A stretch of DNA of 64,000 nucleotides from Campylobacter lari subsp. concheus (GTDB lineage: Bacteria; Campylobacterota; Campylobacteria; Campylobacterales; Campylobacteraceae). The stretch is taken from NCBI RefSeq assembly GCF_008245025.1, contig NZ_CP043426.1, positions 1-64,000 of the forward strand, read 5' to 3'. The notes below the pieces were generated by a model. It searched no databases, was not told the origin of the DNA, and saw only the letters and a program-made list of their open reading frames with translations. Both the position numbers and the translations under genes were made by a program. Shown here piece after piece: positions 13,935-22,584 of the stretch. The stretch's first letter is position 1; every line of letters starts with the position of its first letter.

Positions 13935-14696
13935 TTAATATTTTATATTATTTGTCTTTAAAAAATCGCGTAGTTTTTCGTACTCGCCATTTTCCAAATA
14001 ACGCCATTTTCCTGCTTTTAACATACCAAGATCTAATGCTCCAAAAGCTACTCTTTTAAGATCCATCACTTCTAAATCAAAATGTCCAAAAAAACGTCTT
14101 AGTTCTCTATTTTTACCTTCATTAATAATTACTTTTAGTTTTGTATAGCCTCCGCTCGAGCCAAAAATTTCAAAGCCTAAAAATGGAGCAAAACTCATTG
14201 AGGTTATTTTGGTTTTAACATGAGCCCCTTTTTTTTCATTTTGAATTTCTAAGCCATTTTGCATAGCTTCGATAACATTTTTATCTATATTACCTTTTAC
14301 TTTTAAGTAATATTCTCTTTCTAAATCGCTATGCATAAGCGCATCTGCTATTACAGGTGAATCAGTTAATAAAAGTAATCCCTCGCTTGCAAAGTCAAGC
14401 CTTCCTACGCTAAGCCAAGTACTAAATTGTTTTGGTAAAGTATGATAGATGGTTTTTCTACCTCTATCATCTTTTTTACTAACTATTTCACCTTTTTGTT
14501 TGTGATAAATGATGACTGAAAATTGTGTTTTTTTATGGAGTTTTTTACCATTGATAAAAACTTTATCTTCAGCATTTACGCTATCATTTAGCAAGGCTGT
14601 TTTTTTATTGATTTTTACTAAGCCTTGCTTGATTAGTTCATCAGCCTCACGGCGAGAATATTTGCTATTATGCGAGATGAATTTATTAATTCTCAT
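13935..14696 (-). CDS. RsuA/RluB-family pseudouridine synthase
   Basis: This enzyme isomerises uridine to pseudouridine in rRNA. An N-terminal S4 RNA-binding domain (MRINKFISHNSKYSRREAD) precedes the catalytic domain, whose motif VGRLDFASEGLLLLT places the catalytic aspartate at residue 101. The C-terminal KVIINEGKNRELRRFF segment is typical of the RsuA/RluB/RluE/RluF group. Length is 253 residues. RluB-like activity on 23S rRNA is the more likely role, but the target cannot be settled from sequence. It is 9 nt from the RNase J gene, so the two are co-transcribed. Confidence 0.93.
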   Translation of the reverse strand: MRINKFISHNSKYSRREADELIKQGLVKINKKTALLNDSVNAEDKVFINGKKLHKKTQFSVIIYHKQKGEIVSKKDDRGRKTIYHTLPKQFSTWLSVGRLDFASEGLLLLTDSPVIADALMHSDLEREYYLKVKGNIDKNVIEAMQNGLEIQNEKKGAHVKTKITSMSFAPFLGFEIFGSSGGYTKLKVIINEGKNRELRRFFGHFDLEVMDLKRVAFGALDLGMLKAGKWRYLENGEYEKLRDFLKTNNIKY

Positions 14697-14705
14697 AATT
14701 TTTCT

Positions 14706-16664
14706 TTACATCACAAAAATAGTTGGTACTATGGTTGGATATTTTTTAATTTTTCTAAAAATATGTTTTCTTAGTACTTGTCTAATTTGAGCTTCTAAAA
14801 CTTTTGGATTATCTAAAATTTCATCTTTTACATTAGGGAAAAATTGACTTAAAACATCGCTCATTTCTTTTGAGAATGCTCCATCTTGTTTATCAGCTAC
14901 CAAGCCATAACTAAATACTCTTGGTTTATTAATCAGTGTTTTACTTGCTTTATCAAGCTGGGCAATGATAACAACTATACCACTATCTGCTAGTTTTTGT
15001 CTATCAATTACCACATCATCTGCGATTTGTTTGTTGATTTGATTATCTACAAACACTTTTCCTGTTTTAACTGTTTTCACACGTTTGATGTATTTTTGGC
15101 AAAGCTCTACTTGATCTCCATCACTCATTAAGTAGATATTTCTTTCAGGTATGCCACATTTTAGAGCAGTTTCTTTGTGTTTATTGATATGATTATACTC
15201 TCCATGCACTGGTAAGAAAAATTTAGGTTTTACTAAAGTTAGCATGAGTTTTTGCTCTTCTATACTAGCATGTCCGCTTACATGGATTTCACTAAATTCT
15301 TGATAAGCTACTTTAGCCCCTGCTTTTAAAAGAAAATCAAGCACAGCAGAAACATTTGCTTCATTGCCTGGTATTGCTTTAGCTGAAATGATAACTTGAT
15401 CGCTAGGTTTGATTTTGATAAATTTATGTTCATCAGTTGCCATTCTATATAAGGCACTCATAGTCTCACCTTGACTTCCTGTGGTAACAATTAGCACTTC
15501 GTTGTCTTTGTATTTGCTTACTTCATCAGCGTCAATGAAAATTTTTCTATCAAGTTTAATATAGCCAAGTTCCATAGTGGTATAGAGATTTCTTTCCATA
15601 GAGCGTCCTATAACACACACTTTTCTGCCATATTTTAAACCATAGCTAATAGCTTGATATACACGGTGGATATTAGAACTAAAGGTGCTCATAATCACCC
15701 TGCCTTTAGTTTTGGCAAAAATTTGATCAAAAGTAGGACCTACTGAACTTTCACTTTTTGTATAACCTTCTTTATATGAGTTTGTACTATCACTTAAAAG
15801 ACAAAGTACGCCTTCTTCGCCATATTGAGCTAAACGACTTAAATCCGTTGGATAACCATCAATTGGTGTTTGATCTATTTTAAAATCGCCAGTGTGAATG
15901 ATAGTCCCTGCTTTAGTTTTAATAGCTAAAGCACAAGCATCGATGATAGAGTGGGTTATGTGAATCCATTCTAAATTAAATTCACCTATTTCATAAATTT
16001 GTCTTTTTGTTATAGGCCTAAACCATTTACGCTCAGCTTTTAAACCATGTTCTTCAAATTTATTTGAAATCATACCTAGTGCTAAAGGTGTTGCGTAGAT
16101 AGGAAATTGAAATTCTTTGAAAAAATACGGTACAGCACCAATGTGATCTTCATGAGCATGAGTGATGATGATAGCGCGAATTTTGTTTTTAATCTTTCTT
16201 ACATAGTCAAAATCAGGTATGATAATATCTACTCCATGCATGGTTCCATCTGGAAAACTCATACCTATATCAACGATAATTGCATCGTTGTTGGTTTCAA
16301 AAACAGTGATATTTCCACCGATTTCTCCAAGTCCACCCAAAGGTGTAATACGAATTTTATGTTCGCTTGAGTTGTTGTGTTTTAAAGGGTGGAGTCTTAG
16401 CTCGTGCATGATTTTATTAGCTTCTATGCTTTTAGCAAGTTCTATTTGCCATTCTTCATTACCACTTAATTTAGAAGGTAAATTTCTATTTTTTTTCTTT
16501 TTCTTTTTTTCTTCGATAGCTTCAGTTTGAGTATTTTCCATTTTTATTCTGTTTTTAATTTCGCTATTTTGCTCTTGATTTTGCGAATCTTTTTTTCTTT
16601 TGTTTCTAAATTTATTAAATTTTTTAGTTTTATTTTGCTCTTGAGTTTTGTTTTCTTCGCTCAT
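14706..16664 (-). CDS. rnj: Ribonuclease J
   Basis: RNase J is a metallo-beta-lactamase nuclease with endo- and 5'-3' exonuclease activity in RNA decay and rRNA maturation. The metal-binding motif THAHEDHIGAVPYF lies near residue 170, preceded by the GGLGEIGGN loop. The C-terminal domain has FLPVHGEYNH. An N-terminal extension of about 100 residues is rich in Lys, Asn, Gln and Glu and looks disordered, as in other epsilonproteobacteria. I chose the second of two in-frame ATGs (16664): the AAAGG site abuts the first ATG but is 6 nt from the second. The 5' end overlaps ksgA by 35 nt. Confidence 0.96.
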   Translation of the reverse strand: MSEENKTQEQNKTKKFNKFRNKRKKDSQNQEQNSEIKNRIKMENTQTEAIEEKKKKKKNRNLPSKLSGNEEWQIELAKSIEANKIMHELRLHPLKHNNSSEHKIRITPLGGLGEIGGNITVFETNNDAIIVDIGMSFPDGTMHGVDIIIPDFDYVRKIKNKIRAIIITHAHEDHIGAVPYFFKEFQFPIYATPLALGMISNKFEEHGLKAERKWFRPITKRQIYEIGEFNLEWIHITHSIIDACALAIKTKAGTIIHTGDFKIDQTPIDGYPTDLSRLAQYGEEGVLCLLSDSTNSYKEGYTKSESSVGPTFDQIFAKTKGRVIMSTFSSNIHRVYQAISYGLKYGRKVCVIGRSMERNLYTTMELGYIKLDRKIFIDADEVSKYKDNEVLIVTTGSQGETMSALYRMATDEHKFIKIKPSDQVIISAKAIPGNEANVSAVLDFLLKAGAKVAYQEFSEIHVSGHASIEEQKLMLTLVKPKFFLPVHGEYNHINKHKETALKCGIPERNIYLMSDGDQVELCQKYIKRVKTVKTGKVFVDNQINKQIADDVVIDRQKLADSGIVVIIAQLDKASKTLINKPRVFSYGLVADKQDGAFSKEMSDVLSQFFPNVKDEILDNPKVLEAQIRQVLRKHIFRKIKKYPTIVPTIFVM

Positions 16665-17451
16665 AGTCATCCTTTAAATAGTCATAAATTTTAAGGTATG
16701 AATCAACGCTAATTTCATGAGCTCTTGAGGTAGAAGAGATATCTAGTGCTTCAAATGCTTTTAAAATTCTTTCTTTTTTGTTTTTAAAATTAGATAAGAG
16801 TTGTTTTCTAGGATTTTGAAAACAAGCTCTAAGAAATTCTTTAAAAGCTTCTATATTTTCGCATTTTTGCTGATAATGAGTAGTTTTTATTAACTTCATT
16901 ACAGCTGAAGTAACTTTTGGTGGAGGATTAAAGCTTTGTGGTTGTATATCAAAAAGCATTTGTCTTTGGCATATCAATGCACAAAGTACTCCTAAAGCCG
17001 AAAAATTACTTTCTTTTTCATTTGCACAAAATTTCTGTGCTACTTCTTTTTGCACCATTACTATAAGCCCAAGACAATTTTGATCTTCTAAGGCTTTTAA
17101 AATCAAATTTGTAGCAATATAATATGGTAAATTTGCTACCAAAAAGTACTCTTTATCGCTTAAACTTCCTTGTTCAAAAGCATCGCTTGCGTTTTGATGA
17201 ATAAGCTCAAAATTTCCACCTTCAATCTCATTTTGAAATTTTTTATTTAAAATAGGAATCAAATCTTTATCAATCTCATAAGCTCTAATGTTAGCTTGTG
17301 AGATTTTCAAAAGCTCTTGCGTTAAATCACCTAAGCCAGGCCCAATCTCAACTATATTTTTAGTATCTTTGGGTATGGCTTGGATGATTTTATCTACCAC
17401 GCTTTTATCGCATAAAAAATTTTGCCCAAAATGTTTTTTTGCTTTTATCAT
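16630..17451 (-). CDS. ksgA: 16S rRNA dimethyladenosine transferase KsgA/RsmA
   Basis: KsgA dimethylates two adjacent adenosines in the 3'-terminal helix of 16S rRNA, a late 30S checkpoint. The 273-residue protein starts KAKKHFGQNFLCD, the family signature. The SAM site is EIGPGLGDLT near residue 36, and the catalytic NLPYYIAT motif is near residue 110. The rnj start lies inside the last codons, so two RNA-processing enzymes are translationally coupled. A -10 box lies upstream at 17478-17483. Confidence 0.98.
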   Translation of the reverse strand: MIKAKKHFGQNFLCDKSVVDKIIQAIPKDTKNIVEIGPGLGDLTQELLKISQANIRAYEIDKDLIPILNKKFQNEIEGGNFELIHQNASDAFEQGSLSDKEYFLVANLPYYIATNLILKALEDQNCLGLIVMVQKEVAQKFCANEKESNFSALGVLCALICQRQMLFDIQPQSFNPPPKVTSAVMKLIKTTHYQQKCENIEAFKEFLRACFQNPRKQLLSNFKNKKERILKAFEALDISSTSRAHEISVDSYLKIYDYLKDDYERRKQNSRAK

Positions 17452-17477
17452 AAATTTATTTTATCTAAAAAATATTA

Positions 17478-17483
17478 ATTATA
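17478..17483 (-). promoter_or_regulatory. Extended -10 promoter for ksgA
   Basis: Read on the minus strand, TGC-TATAAT is a perfect extended -10 element about 27 nt before the ksgA ATG. It lies in the 90-nt gap shared with the divergent phosphorylase gene. An inverted repeat TTATCTAA...TTAGATAA flanks it. Confidence 0.55.
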
Positions 17484-17541
17484 GCATTATTTTAAGCGCT
17501 AATTAGATAAAATTTGAATTATTTTTTATAAAGGTTAATTT

Positions 17542-18075
17542 TTGAAAAATCTTATAGTATGTGCAGGAGGAAATGAGTATTTTAAATTTGCACAAAGTAT
17601 AGGCATAGGCTTGGTTAATTCTGCTTTTTCTTTAGGTAAAATTTTAAGTCAAATAAAAGTAGATAGAGTGATTTTTATAGGTACATGTGGAATTTACCAA
17701 GAAGGAAAAATTTTAGATATTTATGAAAGTTCTAACGCAGCGAATTTAGAATACGCAGATTTATTTGATAGTTTTTATACGCCTATAGCAAATGAGATTA
17801 GATTAAATGTTTCACATGAAACTATGATTAATTCTTCAAATTATATTTGTAAAGATGAAAATATCGCCCAAGAATTTTTTAAAAAGGGTGTACATATAGA
17901 AAATATGGAAGCATACGCAGTGCTTTCTTGTGCAAAAATGCAAGAGATAGAAGGAATTTGTTATTTATGTGCGACAAATTTTTGTAATGAATTTGCACAT
18001 GAGGATTTTTTAAAAAATCACCAAAAAGCAAAAGAATTATTAAAAGATTTTTTGTTAGATAAAAAACTTATATAG
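17542..18075 (+). CDS. Short purine nucleoside phosphorylase-family protein
   Basis: The 177-residue protein belongs to the nucleoside phosphorylase (PNP/MTAN) superfamily. It keeps the glycine loop [10 protein letters not shown] near residue 44 and the base/ribose-binding segment [12 protein letters not shown] near residue 113, where the family has VxxMExxA. Full-length members are usually 230-260 residues, so it lacks part of the N-terminal region and may be specialised. It uses a TTG start preceded by AAAGG. rlmN follows after 8 nt on the same strand. Substrate is unknown. Confidence 0.72.
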   Translation: MKNLIVCAGGNEYFKFAQSIGIGLVNSAFSLGKILSQIKVDRVIFIGTCGIYQEGKILDIYESSNAANLEYADLFDSFYTPIANEIRLNVSHETMINSSNYICKDENIAQEFFKKGVHIENMEAYAVLSCAKMQEIEGICYLCATNFCNEFAHEDFLKNHQKAKELLKDFLLDKKLI

Positions 18076-18083
18076 GAAAAAAA

Positions 18084-19154
18084 TTGAGTGAATTAAAAAA
18101 TATATTAGATTTTACTAAAGAAGAATTAGAAAATTTAGTCCAGCCAAAATTTAGAGCAAAGCAAATTTTTGAATGGGTATATAAAAAATATGCAGATGAT
18201 TTTTTACAAATGTCGTCTTTGCCAAAAGATTTTAGAGTGTACTTGCAAGAAAATTTTCATTTTTCACCTCTAAAATGTGTGAAAGATGAAAAAAGTAAAG
18301 ACGGAAGTATTAAGTACCTTTTTGAACTTTTAGATGGTAAAAAAATCGAAGCTGTTTTACTACCCATGAAAGAAGAACTTGTAGATGAAAATGGTAAAAT
18401 CATCAAACATGCAAGATATACTATTTGTGTTTCCTCACAAGTGGGATGTAAAAGTGGGTGTAGTTTTTGTCTTACTGCTAAAGGTGGTTTGAAAAGAAAT
18501 TTAAGTGCAGGAGAAATAGTAGGACAAATTTTGTGGATTAAAAAACACAACAACATACCTTATGAAAGAAGGGTTAATATAGTCTATATGGGCATGGGCG
18601 AACCTTTAGATAACCTTAAAAATGTATCTAAAGCAGTTAAAATTTTAGCCGATAATGATGCCTTAGCGATAAGTCCTAGAAGACAAACTATAAGCACAAG
18701 TGGTTTGGCAAAACAGATTAAAGAGCTTGGAGAAATGAATTTAGGTGTGCTTTTAGCTATTTCACTCCATGCTGTAAATGATGAGCTTAGAAGTGAATTA
18801 ATGCCTATTAATAAAGCTTATAATATAGCAAGCATTATGGAAGCAGTGAGAAATTTTCCTATAGATCAGCGTAAAAGAGTGATGTTTGAATATCTTTTAA
18901 TTGATGGGATAAATGATAAAATAGAACATGCAAAAGAACTAGTCAAACTTTTAAATGGTATAAAAGCCAAAGTAAATTTAATACTTTTTAACCCACACGA
19001 AGGAAGTTTATATAAAAGACCAAGTGTTGAAAATGCAGTTAAATTTCAAGATTATTTAAGTGCAAAAGGTGTTACTTGTACGATAAGAGAAAGTAAAGGA
19101 CTTGATATTTCAGCTGCATGCGGACAGCTTAAAGAAAGACAGAGTAAACAATGA
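18084..19154 (+). CDS. rlmN: Dual-specificity 23S rRNA/tRNA adenine C2-methyltransferase RlmN
   Basis: RlmN is a radical SAM enzyme that methylates C2 of A2503 in 23S rRNA and A37 of some tRNAs. The CX3CX2C iron-sulfur motif is in [14 protein letters not shown] near residue 122. The GMGEPLDN motif follows. The C-terminal cysteine used for methyl transfer appears in ISAACGQL near residue 348. Length is 356 residues and the start is TTG after a TAGGAA site. A tiny membrane-protein gene overlaps its stop. Confidence 0.97.
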   Translation: MSELKNILDFTKEELENLVQPKFRAKQIFEWVYKKYADDFLQMSSLPKDFRVYLQENFHFSPLKCVKDEKSKDGSIKYLFELLDGKKIEAVLLPMKEELVDENGKIIKHARYTICVSSQVGCKSGCSFCLTAKGGLKRNLSAGEIVGQILWIKKHNNIPYERRVNIVYMGMGEPLDNLKNVSKAVKILADNDALAISPRRQTISTSGLAKQIKELGEMNLGVLLAISLHAVNDELRSELMPINKAYNIASIMEAVRNFPIDQRKRVMFEYLLIDGINDKIEHAKELVKLLNGIKAKVNLILFNPHEGSLYKRPSVENAVKFQDYLSAKGVTCTIRESKGLDISAACGQLKERQSKQ

Positions 19155-19261
19155 CTTTTTTAGATATAGCTCAGATTATTTTTATAAGCATAGTGGTGAT
19201 CATAGGACTTGGTGGGATTATTTATGTATTAAAAAATGAAGAGAAAAATAATGATAGATAA
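19151..19261 (+). CDS. Small hydrophobic membrane peptide, 36 aa
   Basis: The ATG overlaps the rlmN stop in an ATGA junction, so translation is coupled. The peptide [16 protein letters not shown]... has one continuous hydrophobic stretch at about residues 8-27, then a polar tail ending NEEKNNDR. It is predicted to be a single-pass inner-membrane protein with the charged tail in the cytoplasm. From memory, a small hydrophobic protein follows rlmN in C. jejuni as well, which supports it as a real gene. Function is unknown. Confidence 0.6.
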   Translation: MTFLDIAQIIFISIVVIIGLGGIIYVLKNEEKNNDR

Positions 19262-19386
19262 AAAAACAATTATTAGAAAACCAATTATTTTAAAATAGAT
19301 ATATAAAATCAATTATTTCTTGGTATTTTTCGTATTTAAATAGCAAAAGAGGAATTGTTAGAATTTTTAAAGTTTCTTATGCTGCT

Positions 19387-20250
19387 TTGATGAAAAAATT
19401 TTATTTGAAAAAATACTTTGAAAAAAGAGTTTTAGAAGGTAAGGTGGATATTCCTTATTTAGAATTAGTTTTAACTACAAGATGTACTTTGCGTTGTGAG
19501 TCATGTAATAATTTGATGCAGTATTTTTCACCATCAAATCAATATACCTGTACTTTGGAGGGTATTATAGAATCATTGGAATTACTTTTATCTAAGGTAG
19601 ATTCTATTGCAAGGGTTAGAATCATAGGTGGAGAGCCATTGTTATTTAAGGATTTACCACAATTGATTGATTATTTAGATGCTCAAAAGAAAATACTAAC
19701 TTTCGATATTTTAACTAATACAACAATAGACTTTAAAGAAGATTTGATTTTGAGATTTAAAAAATCCAAAAAAGCAAGAAAATAAGTATTTCAGATTACA
19801 GAAAATCGCCAAATTTAAAAACACATTTAAAACAAGAGAGTATTTTGAGTAAACTTAAGAAAAATAATATAGCGTTTTCTTATAACACAATAGATTATTG
19901 GTATGATATAGATAAAATTTACAAGCATGGCAGAAACAAAGAAGATATAATTAAAAATTATCGTAATTGCCAAATACCATGTGTAAGTTTGATGATATCT
20001 GAGGATTTAGAAAATAAACAATTAGCATCTAAAGGAGCCATCTTTATTTGCCCTATATTAAAGATCCTTATCACGTTTAAAAGGACTTGAAGAATTTGAT
20101 GGCGATTTTTTAAATTTAGAGGATTCTAAGGAAATATTTTTTGAATTTTATTCTCAAGATTTTTACAAATCCTGTGATTATTGTAGAGATTTTAGTCAGC
20201 CTATCAAAAAATTCCAATTGCAATCCAAACTGATAAAGTTTGAAAATTAG
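19387..20250 (+). pseudogene. Broken radical SAM protein (two frameshifts)
   Basis: Three in-order fragments make one protein. The first, 19387-19785, carries the radical SAM motif TRCTLRCESCNN (CX3CX2C) and IIGGEPLL. The second, read from about 19779 to 20090 in another frame, begins ISISDYRKSPN. The third, about 20067-20250 in the first frame again, ends with CDYCRDFSQP, a SPASM-like cysteine region. The first shift lies near two A6 tracts at about 19758-19773, the second at about 20055-20075. The frame is also open upstream to 19294 without a good start, so the 5' end may be lost. Sequencing error cannot be excluded, but two shifts favour decay. Confidence 0.75.
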
Positions 20251-20257
20251 AAAAAGA

Positions 20258-21160
20258 TTAAGGTAGATTTTTCAAGAATTCATCTTTTATATCTTTTTGA
20301 GATTGTATCAAAAATTTTTGATTTTTATATGTAAATTCTAAGCTAAAAGAGTGCAAAAGCAGTCTTTTAGCACCCGTGATTTGAGCTCTTTCAATATCGC
20401 TCATTTTTCCATCTAAGATTTGCTCTATTTGTATTTTTTCTAAACCATATAGAGGTTCACCTAAAACTTTATGTTTCACATGAAACAAATGTAGTCTTAT
20501 TTGGTGTTGTCTGCCTGTTAGAGGTTTAGCTAAAACTAAACTAGCATCTAAATTTTTAAAATATTCTAAAGTGTAAAATTGTGTTAAAGCTTCTTTGCCA
20601 TTTTCACAAATATGCATTCTAGTTTTGACTGTATCATAGTCTCTAGCTAAATCCATTCTTTTATCTACTATAAATTCTTTTCTGGTTTTTCCTTTTACTA
20701 GTGCAAGATAGCTTTTTTGCATTAATCTTTTTTCAAACATGGTTTTTAACTCAATTTGTGCATTTTTATGTTTTGCTATGAGTAAAAGTCCGCTTGTTTC
20801 TTTATCTAATCTATGAGCCACGCAAGCTTTTTCACCCCATAAATGCCAAATTTCATCACAAAGACTATAAGCACAATTGCGTCCATTAGGATGAGTTAGC
20901 ACTCCACTTGGTTTTTCTACGATGGCAAAATCTTCATTTTCATAAACTATTTCCAATCCTTTAGGGTTATTTTCATATACGATTAATTCCACTAAGCCAT
21001 CTAAAAATTTGTTTTTTTCATCTATTAAATTTCCATCACAAAATAGTCTTTTTTTATCAATGAGTTTTTGCGCTTCACGCATAGAGATTTTTAACTCATC
21101 CATAAGTAGTCTAAATGCCTTTTTTCCATTATTTGATAGTTTCTTTTTTATATATGCCAT
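20258..21160 (-). CDS. RluC/RluD-family pseudouridine synthase
   Basis: This enzyme modifies uridines in 23S rRNA or tRNA. The N-terminal residues 15-60 form an S4-like RNA-binding domain. The catalytic motif VAHRLDKETSGLLL at about 114-127 contains the aspartate at residue 119, and the C-terminal motif LTGRQHQIRLHL is typical of the RluA/C/D group. The length is 300 residues. It is divergent from purB, and the same pairing occurs in C. jejuni. The exact target uridine cannot be read from sequence. Confidence 0.93.
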   Translation of the reverse strand: MAYIKKKLSNNGKKAFRLLMDELKISMREAQKLIDKKRLFCDGNLIDEKNKFLDGLVELIVYENNPKGLEIVYENEDFAIVEKPSGVLTHPNGRNCAYSLCDEIWHLWGEKACVAHRLDKETSGLLLIAKHKNAQIELKTMFEKRLMQKSYLALVKGKTRKEFIVDKRMDLARDYDTVKTRMHICENGKEALTQFYTLEYFKNLDASLVLAKPLTGRQHQIRLHLFHVKHKVLGEPLYGLEKIQIEQILDGKMSDIERAQITGAKRLLLHSFSLEFTYKNQKFLIQSQKDIKDEFLKNLP

Positions 21161-21182
21161 TTAATAACTTTCTTAGGTAATT

Positions 21183-21188
21183 TATAAT
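21183..21188 (+). promoter_or_regulatory. -10 promoter element for purB
   Basis: A perfect TATAAT lies 50 nt before the purB ATG, in the short gap to the divergent pseudouridine synthase gene. Confidence 0.5.
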
Positions 21189-21238
21189 AAAATTTAAGCT
21201 ATTTTTTCATAAAAATTATATAAAAAAAGGTCTTGAAA

Positions 21239-22567
21239 ATGGTTGAAAGATATAGTAGAGAAATCATGGCTAAAAAATGGGACATGCAAGCAAAATATGA
21301 TGCATGGTTAAAAGTAGAATTAGCCGCCGTGAAAGCATGGAATAAACTTGGTCTTATTAAAGATGATGATTGTGAAAAAATTATAAAAAATGCAAAATTT
21401 GATATAGCAAGAATAGATGAGATAGAAAAAACTACCAAACATGATGTTATCGCTTTTTTAACTAGTGTAAGTGAAAGTTTAGGTGAGGAAAGTCGTTTTG
21501 TACATTATGCAATGACAAGTTCAGATTGTATTGATACTGCGGTTGCTTTGCAGATTAAAGATAGCTTGGAACTAATCTTGCAAGATTTGGATCAAGTTTT
21601 AGCAGCGATTAAAACAAGAGCATATGAACATAAAAACACCTTAATGGTAGGAAGAAGCCATGGAATTCATGGAGAGCCTATAACTTTTGGCTTAGTTTTG
21701 GCTATTTGGTATGATTCGCTAGTTCATGCAAAAGACTTAATCATTCATGCAAAAGAAGTGATTAGCTATGGAAAAATTAGCGGTGCCATGGGAAATTTTG
21801 CTCATGCTCCGCTTGAATTTGAAGAAGAAGTTTGTAAAAATTTAGATCTAAAGCCAGCACCAGTTTCAAACCAAGTTATACAAAGAGATCGTTACGCACA
21901 AGTTATCTCAGCTTTAGCTATTTTAGCTTCAAGTTGTGAGCAAATTGCTGTTGCTATCCGCCATTTTCAAAGAACAGAAGTATATGAAGCTGAAGAATAT
22001 TTTTCTCAAGGACAAAAAGGAAGCTCAGCTATGCCTCATAAAAGAAATCCTGTTTTGAGTGAAAATATCACCGGTCTTTGCAGGATGATAAGAGCTTATG
22101 TAACGCCTGCTTTAGAAAATGTAGCATTGTGGCACGAAAGAGATATATCGCATTCTAGTGTTGAAAGATTTGTATTACCTGATGCTTTTATTACGACTGA
22201 TTTTATGCTTTCAAGATTATGTGGTGTGATAGAAAAGCTTTTGGTGTATCCAGAAAACATGATGAAAAATTTAAATTTAACCGGAGGACTTGTATTCTCT
22301 CAAAGAGTGTTGCTTGAACTTCCATTTAAAGGTATAAGTAGAGAAGAAGCTTATAAGATTGTTCAAAGAAATGCTATGAAAGTTTGGGCTGATTTGCAAA
22401 ATGGTAAGCCTGCATTAAATGAAAAAGGCGAGAGTTTGTTTTTGTTAGCTTTATTAGCTGATGAGGATTTGAAAAAGTCTTTAAGTGAAGCAGATATTAG
22501 AAATTGCTTTGATTATAACTACTATACAAAAAATGTAGACAAAATATTTGCAAGAACTTTTAAATAA
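21239..22567 (+). CDS. purB: Adenylosuccinate lyase
   Basis: PurB acts twice in purine synthesis, splitting SAICAR to AICAR and adenylosuccinate to AMP, each time releasing fumarate. The fumarase/aspartase superfamily signature GSSAMPHKRNP is near residue 261, with the mobile catalytic serine in it. The catalytic histidine is in GRSHGIHGEP near residue 139. I start at the ATG (MVERYS), 8 nt from AAAAAGG; a TTG two codons upstream is too close to that site. The length is 442 residues. nrdA follows after 17 nt. Confidence 0.98.
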   Translation: MVERYSREIMAKKWDMQAKYDAWLKVELAAVKAWNKLGLIKDDDCEKIIKNAKFDIARIDEIEKTTKHDVIAFLTSVSESLGEESRFVHYAMTSSDCIDTAVALQIKDSLELILQDLDQVLAAIKTRAYEHKNTLMVGRSHGIHGEPITFGLVLAIWYDSLVHAKDLIIHAKEVISYGKISGAMGNFAHAPLEFEEEVCKNLDLKPAPVSNQVIQRDRYAQVISALAILASSCEQIAVAIRHFQRTEVYEAEEYFSQGQKGSSAMPHKRNPVLSENITGLCRMIRAYVTPALENVALWHERDISHSSVERFVLPDAFITTDFMLSRLCGVIEKLLVYPENMMKNLNLTGGLVFSQRVLLELPFKGISREEAYKIVQRNAMKVWADLQNGKPALNEKGESLFLLALLADEDLKKSLSEADIRNCFDYNYYTKNVDKIFARTFK

Positions 22568-22584
22568 TAAATTAGGGGTTGTGA

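Noticed and set aside
16219-16530. Plus-strand frame of 103 codons
   Set aside because: It is antisense to the conserved core of RNase J and has no ribosome binding site or recognisable protein features.
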